A stretch of DNA of 37,745 nucleotides from Nostocoides jenkinsii Ben 74 (GTDB taxonomy: Bacteria > Actinomycetota > Actinomycetes > Actinomycetales > Dermatophilaceae), in contig NZ_HF571038.1 in NCBI RefSeq assembly GCF_001046875.1, positions 2,620,729 through 2,658,473 on the forward strand, read 5' to 3'. A program made the translations under genes and the position numbers. The notes beneath the pieces were generated by a model. It was not told where the DNA came from, searched no databases, and saw only the letters and a program-made list of their open reading frames with translations. Positions 15,072 through 24,635 of this stretch are shown in pieces; the stretch's first letter is position 1; each line of letters opens with the position of its first letter.

Positions 15072-15995
15072 CTAGTCCGCAAAAGCCTTGGCCAGCGCGA
15101 TCATTCGCGCACGGAAGCCGTCGCTGCCTGGGCTGTGCGGCGCCGCCCAGAGGGCGTTGAGCACGAGCCGGACGAAGGTCCAGTGCGTCACCCGGTCGGG
15201 GTCGAGACCCGCCGCCTCCGCGACGATGTCGGCACGCAACCGGACATGCACCCGCAGGTTGTATGCCGCGGCACTCGCCTCCGCGTGATTCCAGACGATG
15301 GGGGCCACGGCATACGCCCACTCCCCTGAGACCGGCTTCGGGGCGATCGCGAGCCAGGCGCCGCGCGCCGGATCGAGTGGCGCGAGGACGTTCATGTCGT
15401 GCAGATCCTCGTGGACCAGGCGCCCGTCGACGGCGCCGTCGAGGAGGTGCCCGAGGGTGGTCGACGCTTGCGCGGTGAGGCGTCGCGGGACGAGCGGGTG
15501 GCCGGAATCGAGACGCGGCAGCCACCGCTCGGCTCGCTCCGAAAGCCGGTCGAACTGGGGTGCCGCAGGGCGGTCGAGGGTGCCGAACAGTCCTCCGATC
15601 ACCTCGCAGGCTTCGAGGATGGAGACCGAGGTGAGCTCTCGGCTGGCGTCGAGGCGTTCGAGGAGCAGGGCGTATGCCGCGGGGTCGGCCGCCAGTAGCC
15701 GCACCGCACCCTCGCCATTCCAATGCCGCAGGGCCAAGTGCTCGTGGCGCGCCTCAGCATGTGGCCAGGTGAGCTTGAGCGCCGCCCGAGTTCCGTTGTC
15801 CCGCAGGCTAACCGGTATGACGATCGCGCCCTCCCCGTGCCGCACCTCCCCGTCGGGCGTCGCGGACCATCGATCGAGATGTTCGTCGATCAGCCCCGGC
15901 AGCCGCCGCAACCAATCGTCGCCCGTCACATCCGGCTCCCCCGCCCGCCCCGCCACGAGCGCCCGGAAGCTCTCGGGGATAAGCGGGTGCGGCAT
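15072..15995 (-). CDS. Streptomycin-kinase-like (APH(6)-type) phosphotransferase homologue with altered active site
   Basis: A 307-residue protein of the aminoglycoside/hydroxyurea kinase family. Visible: AIVIPVSLRDNGTRAALKLT (ATP-site Lys), HEHLALRHWNGEGAVRLL, YALLLERLDASREL and the catalytic loop RLVHEDLHDMNVLAP (Asp and Asn kept; the usual H-G-D is H-E-D). The later block reads WLAIAPKPVSGEWAYAVAP, where the family has A-I-D-P-K: the Mg-binding Asp is Ala, codon GCC near 15342-15344. It may therefore be catalytically impaired or a pseudokinase. The start ATG 15993-15995 has TAGGTT 7 nt upstream. No resistance phenotype should be assumed. Confidence 0.82.
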   Translation of the reverse strand: MPHPLIPESFRALVAGRAGEPDVTGDDWLRRLPGLIDEHLDRWSATPDGEVRHGEGAIVIPVSLRDNGTRAALKLTWPHAEARHEHLALRHWNGEGAVRLLAADPAAYALLLERLDASRELTSVSILEACEVIGGLFGTLDRPAAPQFDRLSERAERWLPRLDSGHPLVPRRLTAQASTTLGHLLDGAVDGRLVHEDLHDMNVLAPLDPARGAWLAIAPKPVSGEWAYAVAPIVWNHAEASAAAYNLRVHVRLRADIVAEAAGLDPDRVTHWTFVRLVLNALWAAPHSPGSDGFRARMIALAKAFAD

Positions 15996-16002
15996 ACCGA
16001 CG

Positions 16003-16008
16003 AACCTA
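16003..16008 (-). promoter_or_regulatory. -10 box of the APH-like gene
   Basis: TAGGTT on the minus strand, 7 nt before ATG 15995. It lies immediately downstream of the amylase-gene hairpin. Confidence 0.5.
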
Positions 16009-16013
16009 CGCGA

Positions 16014-16065
16014 CGCTGAGTACGACGATCGGCGGGCCAGACGCCGCCGATCGTCATACTCAGCG
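16014..16065 (-). terminator. 22-bp hairpin overlapping the GH13 stop codon
   Basis: Arms 16014-16035 and 16044-16065 (CGCTGAGTACGACGATCGG against its complement) have a single mismatch that becomes a G-U pair in minus-strand RNA. The 3' side of the stem starts inside the last codons and stop (16060-16062) of the glycoside hydrolase. There is no T-tract. Confidence 0.6.
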
Positions 16066-17658
16066 CCGAAGAATCGCGTAGCCGAAGCCGTCGAGGGTAA
16101 GGCGGCCGGCATCGATGGTGGCCCCTGCTCCCCATACTTGCGTCGCCTCGGCGAACTCGGCGAGGTCGACGGCAGCGGACTCCCGGCGCGGGTTGACGGC
16201 CACCAGGTGGGAGTCGCCACGCACATAGGCGAACGGATAGCCCTCGTGCACAACGCGAGTCGACGCGTGTCCCTGCAAGGCTGGCGTCGCGCGGCGCAGC
16301 GCGAGCAGGTCGCGCACCAGCGTCAGTGTCGAGCCGGGTATGCCGTCCTGCCCCGCGACCGTGGGCCGCGATGGGTCGGGATCGATCGGCAGATACAGCT
16401 GATCGGCGGGCGCGGTGGAGAAGCCCGCATTGGCCGTGTCGTCCCACTGCATCGGCGTGCGGCAGCCCGCGCGGTTGTAGGACGGATTGCAGATCGCGCC
16501 CTCGACATTCGGCATGTCGGGCAGGTAGCGCAGGCCGATCTCGTCGCCGTAATACAGGCTCGGGATGCTCCCCCACGTGAACAGGAAGGTCAGCGCTGCC
16601 CCGAGTTGCTCGGGAGTTCTTCCGCCACAACGCAATCGGTTGAAGTCGTGGTCCGCGGTCGCCAGGATGACCGGCCGGTCTGGATCGATCGAGCGCAGCC
16701 AGTTCCAGGTCGCGAGGAAGGTGTCGGTGGAGCCTTGACCCTCGGCGGCGAAGAAGGGTTCGCGTGGCGTGTGCCAGGGCAGTGTCCCGGCGGAGTGGTC
16801 GTCGAACAGGCTCGCGTGCGGCGCCGAAATCACGAGGGTGAAGTCGGCATCGAACGCCAGCCACTCCCCGAGCCGCGGCTCCTCACCTTCCGGGATCAGC
16901 ACCGCATCGGGGTATGCCGTGTCCAGCCACGCCCGCAGGTCCCGCCAGATCGCCGCGGAGGCCGCGTGGCCGTCGCTCAGCACCTCGTCCTTGACGAGCG
17001 AGAAGGCCATGTCCACGCGGAAGCCCGCGACGCCACGGCGGAGCCAGAAGTCCAGAATCTCTTGCAGCGCAGCGCGATTGCGCATCGGTCCGGGTGCATC
17101 GATGGCGTCGCGCCAGGGCTGCTCCGGATTCGTCCGCACCCAGCCGAAGTTCAGCGCGGGCTGCTCCTCGTAGAAGTTCTTGAGGTACCACCCCGGCCGC
17201 GGCCCCGGCGACTTCACCCAGCCGGGGATGCCGGGCAGGTCGATCCCCCATCCCGCTGGCTCGACCTCGCTCCAGACGTACCGGTCGCCTTCAGGACTCG
17301 GCCCGGCTGCCTGCAGTTCCGCCTGGAACCAGGGGTGCTCGATGGAGGTGTGCCCGACGACGAGATCGAGAAGGATGCGTATGCCGCGCGCCCCCGCCTT
17401 CTCGACCAACTCGACGAGGTCGTCGTTGGTGCCATAGCGCGGCGCGATCCGCAGGTAGTCCGCCACGTCATAGCCCGCGTCGAAGAAGGGGGAGGCGAAG
17501 CACGGGTTGAACCAGATCGCATCGATCCCGAGCGAAGCGATGTACTCCAGCCGGTCGATCACCCCGCGTAGGTCCCCGATCCCGTCGCCATTGCTGTCGG
17601 CATAGGACTGGGGGTAGATCTCGTAGATCACGGCATCGCGAAACCATTCAGCGGTCAT
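16060..17658 (-). CDS. GH13-family alpha-glucosidase/amylase
   Basis: A 532-residue cytoplasmic (no signal peptide) glycoside hydrolase acting on alpha-glucosides. GH13 conserved regions appear in order: DAVIYEIYPQSYADSNGDGI, YDVADY, LLDLVVGHTSIEHPWF, GVAGFRVDMAFSLV (nucleophile Asp), VLIPEGEEPR (acid/base Glu) and LATADHDFNRL (third acidic residue). The family's usual V-N-H-T-S and N-H-D become V-G-H-T-S and D-H-D, which I associate with a less-studied GH13 branch. An all-beta C-terminal domain ends GFGYAILRR. The substrate, probably a short maltodextrin, trehalose or sucrose-like sugar, cannot be fixed. The start is ATG 17656-17658, with CAGGAT 6 nt upstream. Confidence 0.9.
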   Translation of the reverse strand: MTAEWFRDAVIYEIYPQSYADSNGDGIGDLRGVIDRLEYIASLGIDAIWFNPCFASPFFDAGYDVADYLRIAPRYGTNDDLVELVEKAGARGIRILLDLVVGHTSIEHPWFQAELQAAGPSPEGDRYVWSEVEPAGWGIDLPGIPGWVKSPGPRPGWYLKNFYEEQPALNFGWVRTNPEQPWRDAIDAPGPMRNRAALQEILDFWLRRGVAGFRVDMAFSLVKDEVLSDGHAASAAIWRDLRAWLDTAYPDAVLIPEGEEPRLGEWLAFDADFTLVISAPHASLFDDHSAGTLPWHTPREPFFAAEGQGSTDTFLATWNWLRSIDPDRPVILATADHDFNRLRCGGRTPEQLGAALTFLFTWGSIPSLYYGDEIGLRYLPDMPNVEGAICNPSYNRAGCRTPMQWDDTANAGFSTAPADQLYLPIDPDPSRPTVAGQDGIPGSTLTLVRDLLALRRATPALQGHASTRVVHEGYPFAYVRGDSHLVAVNPRRESAAVDLAEFAEATQVWGAGATIDAGRLTLDGFGYAILRR

Positions 17659-17664
17659 CGGGCC

Positions 17665-17670
17665 ATCCTG
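17665..17670 (-). promoter_or_regulatory. -10 box of the GH13 gene
   Basis: CAGGAT on the minus strand, six nt ahead of ATG 17658. The divergent partner's box is only 34 bp away. Confidence 0.45.
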
Positions 17671-17704
17671 CCCGCAATCCCCCGACACCCGGTGCCTTGA
17701 CGGG

Positions 17705-17710
17705 CAGACT
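17705..17710 (+). promoter_or_regulatory. -10 box of the P-loop kinase gene
   Basis: CAGACT six nt before GTG 17717. Confidence 0.42.
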
Positions 17711-17716
17711 GGGCGC

Positions 17717-18481
17717 GTGCCGCACGACATCCCCGATCCCGCGCTGGTGGTGCTCGTCGGCGCGGCCGGGTCGGGCAAGTCGACGTGGGCGGCGGCGCAC
17801 TATCGCTCGGCGGAGATCGTGTCGTCGGATGCGCTGCGGGCCATCGTGGGGTCGGGGACGGGCGACCTGGACGCGTCCACGGATGCCTTCGCGGCCCTGG
17901 ACCTGATCCTCGCGGCCCGTGTGCGGCGGGGCCTCACGACGGTGATCGACACGCTCGGCTTCGATCGCGACCGCCGCCTTGCCTACCTCGCCCTCGGCCG
18001 GGGCGCCGGAATGCCTTGCGTTGCAGTGCATTTCACGGCTCCCCACGCCGTATGCCGCGCCCGCAACGCCGAGCGCGACCGTCCCGTTCCCGCCGCCGCC
18101 CTGGCCCAACAAGTCAAGCGCTCCACGGCTGTGGCCGCGGAACTTGCCGCCGAGGGCTGGGACCGTGTCCAGTCGATCGACACGACCCTGGCCGTCCAAC
18201 CCGGCCCGCCCGCTCGGACACCGCCCGTCACGCGAGGAGCAACATCCAGCTCTTGGCCGCCCCTTCCCGGCCAGGGCATCGACTACATCCTCAATATCTC
18301 CCGCTTTCCGTGGGGGGCCGATCCCGCCGGGTGGCTGCGCGACATCGCCCTGGCCGCCGCGGACGTCGGCTTCGCCGGAATCGCACTCATGGACCACCTC
18401 ATCCAGATCCCCCAGTCGACCGGGCATGGGAGCCGATCCCAGAGCCCTATGTCGCCCTCGGTCACCTTGCCGCGCTCGTGA
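17717..18481 (+). CDS. P-loop kinase-like domain fused to the start of a luciferase-like oxidoreductase; frame breaks near 18418
   Basis: The first 160 residues are a zeta-toxin/polynucleotide-kinase-like P-loop NTPase: LVVLVGAAGSGKSTWAAAHY (Walker A, residues 10-29), V-S-S-D-A-L-R, TVIDTLGFDRDRRLAYLALG and a lid-like ARNAERDRPVPAAALAQQ. After a linker the chain begins a luciferase-like monooxygenase domain (YILNISRFPWGADPAGWLRD, then FAGIALMDHLIQIPQ). At about 18418 the reading frame runs off: the residues after IPQ become unrelated and stop at 18481, while the luciferase-like fold continues in another frame. Restoring one base (IPQ-V-D-R-A-W-E-P-I) gives a seamless fusion of about 492 residues. 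The start is GTG 17717. Confidence 0.75.
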   Translation: MPHDIPDPALVVLVGAAGSGKSTWAAAHYRSAEIVSSDALRAIVGSGTGDLDASTDAFAALDLILAARVRRGLTTVIDTLGFDRDRRLAYLALGRGAGMPCVAVHFTAPHAVCRARNAERDRPVPAAALAQQVKRSTAVAAELAAEGWDRVQSIDTTLAVQPGPPARTPPVTRGATSSSWPPLPGQGIDYILNISRFPWGADPAGWLRDIALAAADVGFAGIALMDHLIQIPQSTGHGSRSQSPMSPSVTLPRS

Positions 18482-19194
18482 CCGACCTGTGGCTCGGCAC
18501 CCTCGTCTCCCCCGTGACCTTCCGCCACCCCGGGGTGCTCGCCAAATCTCTCGCCACCCTGGATGTCCTGACCGGCGGACGGGCCTTCGCCGGAGTCGGC
18601 GCGGGGTGGTGGGAGCGGGAGCACGCGGCATACGGCCTGCCTTTCCCACAACCCCGGGAGCGACTCGATGAGGTCGAGCGAGCCATCGAGACGATGCGGG
18701 CCCTGTGGGGCACCGGCACCAAGCCGTATGCCGGGCGCCGCGTCTCGCTGCCCGAGACCACGTGCTACCCCCGGCCCGTCGGCAAGCTCCCGATCATCCT
18801 GGGCGGCAACGGATCTCGCACGATGCGGATCGCGGCACGCTACGCGGACGCCGTCAATCTTCCCAGCGATGAGGCGACGTTGAGTGCCAAGCTGGGCGAA
18901 CTGCATACCGCCTGCGCGGCCGCCGAGCGCGACCCCACGACCCTCGCCATCACGGTCCTGGACGTCACCGTGATCGGTGACGACCGTGAGGACGTGGCCC
19001 GCCGGGTTGAGCGGCTGCGCGGGCGGACGAGCGCCGCGGCATACGCCCGGCGGCATCACGCGGGCACGCTCGACGATCAGCGGCGTCGCCGCGACCGCCT
19101 CGCAAGCCTGGGTGTGGGCACGGTGTTCCTCGCGCTGCCCGACCTCTTCCAAGCCGACGATGTTGACTTCCTGAGCGCATTGCTCGATGACTGA
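18418..19194 (+). pseudogene. C-terminal part of the fused F420/FMN luciferase-like oxidoreductase, out of frame with its N-terminus
   Basis: This frame supplies the rest of a TIM-barrel luciferase-like monooxygenase: WEPIPEPYVALGHLAALVTD, LWLGTLVSPVTFRHPGVLAK, LDVLTGGRAFAGVGAGWWE and the LPIILGGNGSRTMRIAARYA block. These are typical of actinobacterial F420-dependent members (the Rv1855c-like group). A GTG at 18478 overlaps the upstream TGA and could give a 238-residue product, but that would lack the first strands of the barrel. Because both halves are otherwise intact, a one-base deletion or a sequencing error is more likely than two real genes. Cofactor choice (F420 or FMN) is not proved by sequence. 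Confidence 0.72.
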
Positions 19195-19223
19195 TCGCCG
19201 ACTGCACCGCGCAACCAGGCCGA

Positions 19224-19715
19224 CTAAGTGGACCGAGTCTCAACTAGGGTGCCGCCGAGCGCATTGATCGCGGAGCGCACGTGCGCTTGTAAGCGCTCGG
19301 CCTCATCGGTGGCAATAATCTGTCCGCTGGATTCTGTCCACTTCGCGACAGTAGAAAAGCCCGCGCACCCCTCGCCAACGGCGTGTGTTTCGATTAGAAA
19401 CGTCAGGCGATCAGAGAACCGGTTCCCGACGCAGATCTCGACAGATCCTCCGTCAGCACTCCGACCCTCCACCCGAAACCCATCGGCAGGACCTTCAGCG
19501 ATCCCCAAGGTCGTTAGGACACGATCAACAACAACCTTTCCGTCGAGCGGAACGCTAAAGTCCAGTTGTTGATGAACCGCCGCTAGACCGCGCTTGCGCG
19601 TGTTGCCAGTCACAGCCCCTGAGACCATCGCAGCCCCACGCCCAAGCAACCTCTGCAGCATCATGACCAGCGCGACCAGAATAACGAATCCACCGATTCC
19701 GAGAATCGTCTTCAT
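19224..19715 (-). CDS. Hypothetical protein with one N-terminal membrane anchor
   Basis: A 163-residue protein: ILGIGGFVILVALVMMLQRL forms a single N-terminal span, followed by a basic stretch and a soluble domain of about 110 residues (VDRVLTTLGIAEGPADGFRV, then SVEICVGNRFSDRLTFLIE and AERLQAHVRSAINALGGTLV). I do not recognise a family. The G+C content is visibly lower than the neighbours and codons such as AAT, ATA and TTT are common. The start overlaps the stop of the next upstream small membrane gene (ATGA), so the two form an operon. Confidence 0.68.
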   Translation of the reverse strand: MKTILGIGGFVILVALVMMLQRLLGRGAAMVSGAVTGNTRKRGLAAVHQQLDFSVPLDGKVVVDRVLTTLGIAEGPADGFRVEGRSADGGSVEICVGNRFSDRLTFLIETHAVGEGCAGFSTVAKWTESSGQIIATDEAERLQAHVRSAINALGGTLVETRST

Positions 19716-19939
19716 ACAAGGCCACGCTTCCGATCCTCAGCAGCGAGGCGAGCATTCTTCCTGCGGGTGCCGATGCGGTTTGCTGCGAAGAAGCTGATGA
19801 TGGTGCCCACTGCTGATGCCAGAAGGATGGGCGTCTCGGACGGGTAGTAACCGGTGACATAACCCTTGTAAAACGTGAAGATCGCGCATATTCCGCCCAT
19901 CACCCAGAGAATGATCTCGAGCGGGCCTACATCTTCCAT
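19712..19939 (-). CDS. Small two-span membrane protein, unknown function
   Basis: A 75-residue protein with two hydrophobic helices, LEIILWVMGGICAIFTFYKG and ILLASAVGTIISFFAANRIG, and a basic tail (RRKNARLAAEDRKRG). There is no family I can name. AAGGAG lies 12 bases before ATG 19937-19939. It is the first gene of a two-gene unit with the anchored protein downstream, in a patch of lower G+C. A 24-bp near-palindrome begins 24 bp upstream of the start. Confidence 0.68.
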   Translation of the reverse strand: MEDVGPLEIILWVMGGICAIFTFYKGYVTGYYPSETPILLASAVGTIISFFAANRIGTRRKNARLAAEDRKRGLV

Positions 19940-19962
19940 TGCCTTCTCCTTGATTCGGTTGT

Positions 19963-19986
19963 GCTGTGCTTGACATCAAGCACAGC
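19963..19986. promoter_or_regulatory. 24-bp near-perfect palindrome upstream of the small membrane operon
   Basis: Arms GCTGTGCTTGA (19963-19973) and TCAAGCACAGC (19976-19986) around a CA centre. The position, 24-47 bp before the start codon, and the dyad shape suggest an operator. The cognate regulator is not in this window as far as I can tell. Confidence 0.5.
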
Positions 19987-20052
19987 CAGCCAACATGCCT
20001 CTGACAAGTCATCCTTTTGCGGGACTCGGCTAGGCAACTCGGAAGACGCAGG

Positions 20053-20070
20053 GTCCTCTATTTTGAGGAC
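20053..20070. promoter_or_regulatory. Small dyad GTCCTC-N6-GAGGAC between divergent small genes
   Basis: GTCCTC (20053-20058), TATTTT, GAGGAC (20065-20070). It lies between the divergent small membrane operon and the lipoprotein gene. It could be an operator or a weak hairpin; the rest of 19940-20134 shows nothing else clear. Confidence 0.35.
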
Positions 20071-20134
20071 TTTGCCAGCGCTTTAAGGTAGGCAATGCTC
20101 ACCGATGGGGGCAACAACTCTTGGAGAAGTCAGG

Positions 20135-20494
20135 ATGACCTTGAATTTCCACCAGCACCGACAACTCGAAGGAGCGCGCCCAGTCCGCAGCGGGGTGGTG
20201 TTGTTGATCGGCCTCACATCCTTTATGGCCGGATGCTCGAGCGTCGGCCTAGCGAAAGTTCCGACATGCTCTGAATACGCTTCACTGTCACCCAACACCG
20301 GCCTCATGAGCGACTTGACCGATGACCAAGAGAGTGCGCTCAAGAATATGCTGACGAAGCATGACCGTAAGTCCAGCGCCGAAAACGTCACCATCGCCGC
20401 ACTGCAAGTCACGGCATACTGCAATATCGTCAGCGGTGTCGCAAACGACCATAAGGACGACGGCATCGATGGAATACCGGGCTTGCAGGACTGA
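20135..20494 (+). CDS. Small lipoprotein with a two-Cys helical domain
   Basis: A 119-residue predicted lipoprotein. The basic N-region is followed by SGVVLLIGLTSFMAGC, a lipobox-like end in which C32 would be lipidated. The mature part (TCSEYASLSPNTGLMSDLTD, then NVTIAALQVTAYCNIVSG) has two Cys spaced about 55 residues apart in a small helical domain. That pattern recalls HdeA-like proteins found in other bacteria, but the resemblance is by eye only. ATG 20135 is preceded by TCAGG and a GGAG further up; an ATG 30 bp upstream adds an unlikely N-terminus. It lies in the lower-G+C patch. Confidence 0.68.
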   Translation: MTLNFHQHRQLEGARPVRSGVVLLIGLTSFMAGCSSVGLAKVPTCSEYASLSPNTGLMSDLTDDQESALKNMLTKHDRKSSAENVTIAALQVTAYCNIVSGVANDHKDDGIDGIPGLQD

Positions 20495-20518
20495 GCACTG
20501 CGAGAGGCGTTCTGGGTG

Positions 20519-20530
20519 GGGGCCGGCCCC
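20519..20530. terminator. GGGGCCGGCCCC palindrome after the lipoprotein gene
   Basis: A perfect 12-bp G+C palindrome 25 bp after the lipoprotein stop. It is a possible terminator stem without a T-tract. The rest of 20495-20644 shows no gene. Confidence 0.35.
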
Positions 20531-20644
20531 GGTCACGGGACTGTTGCGACCGGACCGCAGCGGATGACACGGACCGGAGGCGCTGGCAGACTCCAGAACG
20601 GGCGCGGCAGTGGGCCACGCCGACTCGATTGCAGGGGTTGAGTT

Positions 20645-20815
20645 ATGCCGCGTTATCAGCAAGTCATCACGCTGCTCGTCATCATCAACGCGATCGTCGG
20701 GATCCTGGTCGCTCTCCAGGTGCTCCCGGTGGCGGTCGTCGCGGTCACGGGCGTAGTGCTCGGCCTGTGGTGGGCCTTCGGTGCCCGCCTCTACCCGGCG
20801 GAAGCTGCGTCTTAG
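20645..20815 (+). CDS. Very small hydrophobic membrane protein (56 aa)
   Basis: A short frame, ATG 20645 to TAG 20813-20815. It begins MPRYQQVITLLVIINAIVG, continues ILVALQVLPVAVVAVTGVV and ends with LGLWWAFGARLYPAEAAS. It would make one long or two short transmembrane helices with a polar N-terminus. GCAGGGG about 8 bp upstream is a plausible ribosome site. Hydrophobic pattern and clean codon use favour a real gene over chance; the longer open frame on the opposite strand (20288-20818) looks like its shadow. The stop lies at the edge of the 67-bp dispersed repeat. Confidence 0.5.
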   Translation: MPRYQQVITLLVIINAIVGILVALQVLPVAVVAVTGVVLGLWWAFGARLYPAEAAS

Positions 20816-20880
20816 CACAAGTTAGTCAACTGTGGACAGCTTGCAAGGTGTCCACAGTGCACTAACTCCTGCTAGCAGAA
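20814..20880 (+). repeat. 67-bp dispersed hairpin repeat, copy 1
   Basis: It begins AGCACAAGTTAGTCAACTG and ends CTGCTAGCAGAA. It is 63/67 identical to copy 2 at 36597-36663 in the same orientation. Inside, TGTGGACA and TGTCCACA pair around GCTTGCAAGG, and AGTTAGT pairs with ACTAACT. It follows the 56-aa gene and precedes ppc, consistent with a terminator or a mobile hairpin element. Confidence 0.85.
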
Positions 20881-20948
20881 GTTCCAAGGAGAAGCCCGGC
20901 GCCAACCCAAGGGCTGAGCAGCGGTTGCGGCCCGGGCGAGGCGGTTCC

Positions 20949-20954
20949 TAGGGT
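20949..20954 (+). promoter_or_regulatory. -10 box of ppc
   Basis: TAGGGT, exactly 6 nt before ATG 20961, with TTGCGG 18 bp upstream as a possible -35. Confidence 0.55.
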
Positions 20955-20960
20955 TGTCGC

Positions 20961-23741
<2,781 letters not shown>

Positions 23742-23743
23742 CG

Positions 23744-24635
23744 TCAGGCGGAGGCCCCGACCGGCATCCGATCGGCGACTCGCGGCCTCGCGGCGGCCGG
23801 GACACTGCTGGCCATGATGCGCGGGACACCGAACGGGCCGAGCACCTCACCGGCGGCGAACACCCCGCCCATCATCGCGCCGGCGATGCCCAGACACATG
23901 GTGTCGGCGCCGGCGAGATACAGACCCGGCATCACCGCTGTGGGAAACATCTTGTGCCGCAAGCGATCCGGCGTGCCGGCGAGGTCGGCGAAGCTGCCGG
24001 AGGCGTAGCCTGCGAAGCCGTCCACCGTCAGCGGCGTGGAGACCTCAACGTGCTCGATCAGGTCGGCGAATCCCGGCCGGTCGCGCTCAACCCGCGCGAT
24101 GTGACCGGCCGCGAGCTGCCGCTTGAACGCCTCATAGTCCTCGCCCCGACGCTGCCAACGCGTGTCGCGCCAGGCCGCGAACTCCTCGGCCGGCAGGCCC
24201 GCGATGATCTCGGCCGTATGCCGCGTGGCCCGCGGGTCCTTCAGCGACGGAAACGACAGGTAGGCCATGGCCGGTTTCCCGGCGAGCAGGCCGGCCGGGT
24301 CGCTGTTGGCGTCGTGGTCAAAAGGAGTCGAAGTACCAGTGGTTCTCTCCGCGGAAGCCGAGCTGGTCATAGCCAGGCGGGAGTTGCCGCCACGCCACCG
24401 CGCCCCGGGTGGCAAGGTCCATGACGCGGCGCAGCGGCATACCGGCACCCATCTCGCCCACGTAGTGGAGACCGACGTCCCAGTGGAACCCCTTGCGGGT
24501 GAAGGCATGATTGAACCCGCCGAGCTTGAAGTGGCGCTCAATCACCAGAACGCGCTTGCCCATGCGTTGGGTGAGGATCGAGCCGGCCACCAAGCCGCCA
24601 ATCCCGGAACCAATGACGATGACGTCATAACTCAT
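23744..24635 (-). pseudogene. Remnant of a phytoene-desaturase/retinol-saturase-like FAD oxidoreductase (internal deletion)
   Basis: The N-terminal piece, from ATG 24635, has the FAD-binding fold: YDVIVIGSGIGGLVAGSILT, RVLVIERHFKLGGFNHAFTR and HWDVGLHYVGEMGAG. It ends at NHWYFDSF and a stop at 24318-24320. The C-terminal piece, in another frame, resumes at FDHDANSDPAGLLAGKPAMA, LSFPSLKDPRATRHTAEIIA, and ends with LYLAGADTMCLGIAGAMMGG, the C-terminal FAD motif. About 200-230 residues expected between them are missing, so this is an internal deletion plus frameshift near 24312-24340, not one sequencing error. Family proteins are about 500 residues. It is almost certainly non-functional. Confidence 0.85.

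Noticed and set aside
15298-17571. 757-codon plus-strand open frame opposite the GH13 and APH-like genes
   Set aside because: Runs across two well-identified minus-strand genes and their hairpin; composition is Arg/Gly/Ala-rich with no fold-like pattern.
20288-20818. 176-codon minus-strand open frame over the small lipoprotein and 56-aa genes
   Set aside because: Charged, low-complexity composition (many D, R, H) and no ribosome site; the plus-strand frames have lipobox and membrane patterns.
19195-20880. Integrated phage or plasmid remnant
   Set aside because: No integrase, att-like direct repeats or phage structural genes; only base composition and small unknown genes point to transfer.
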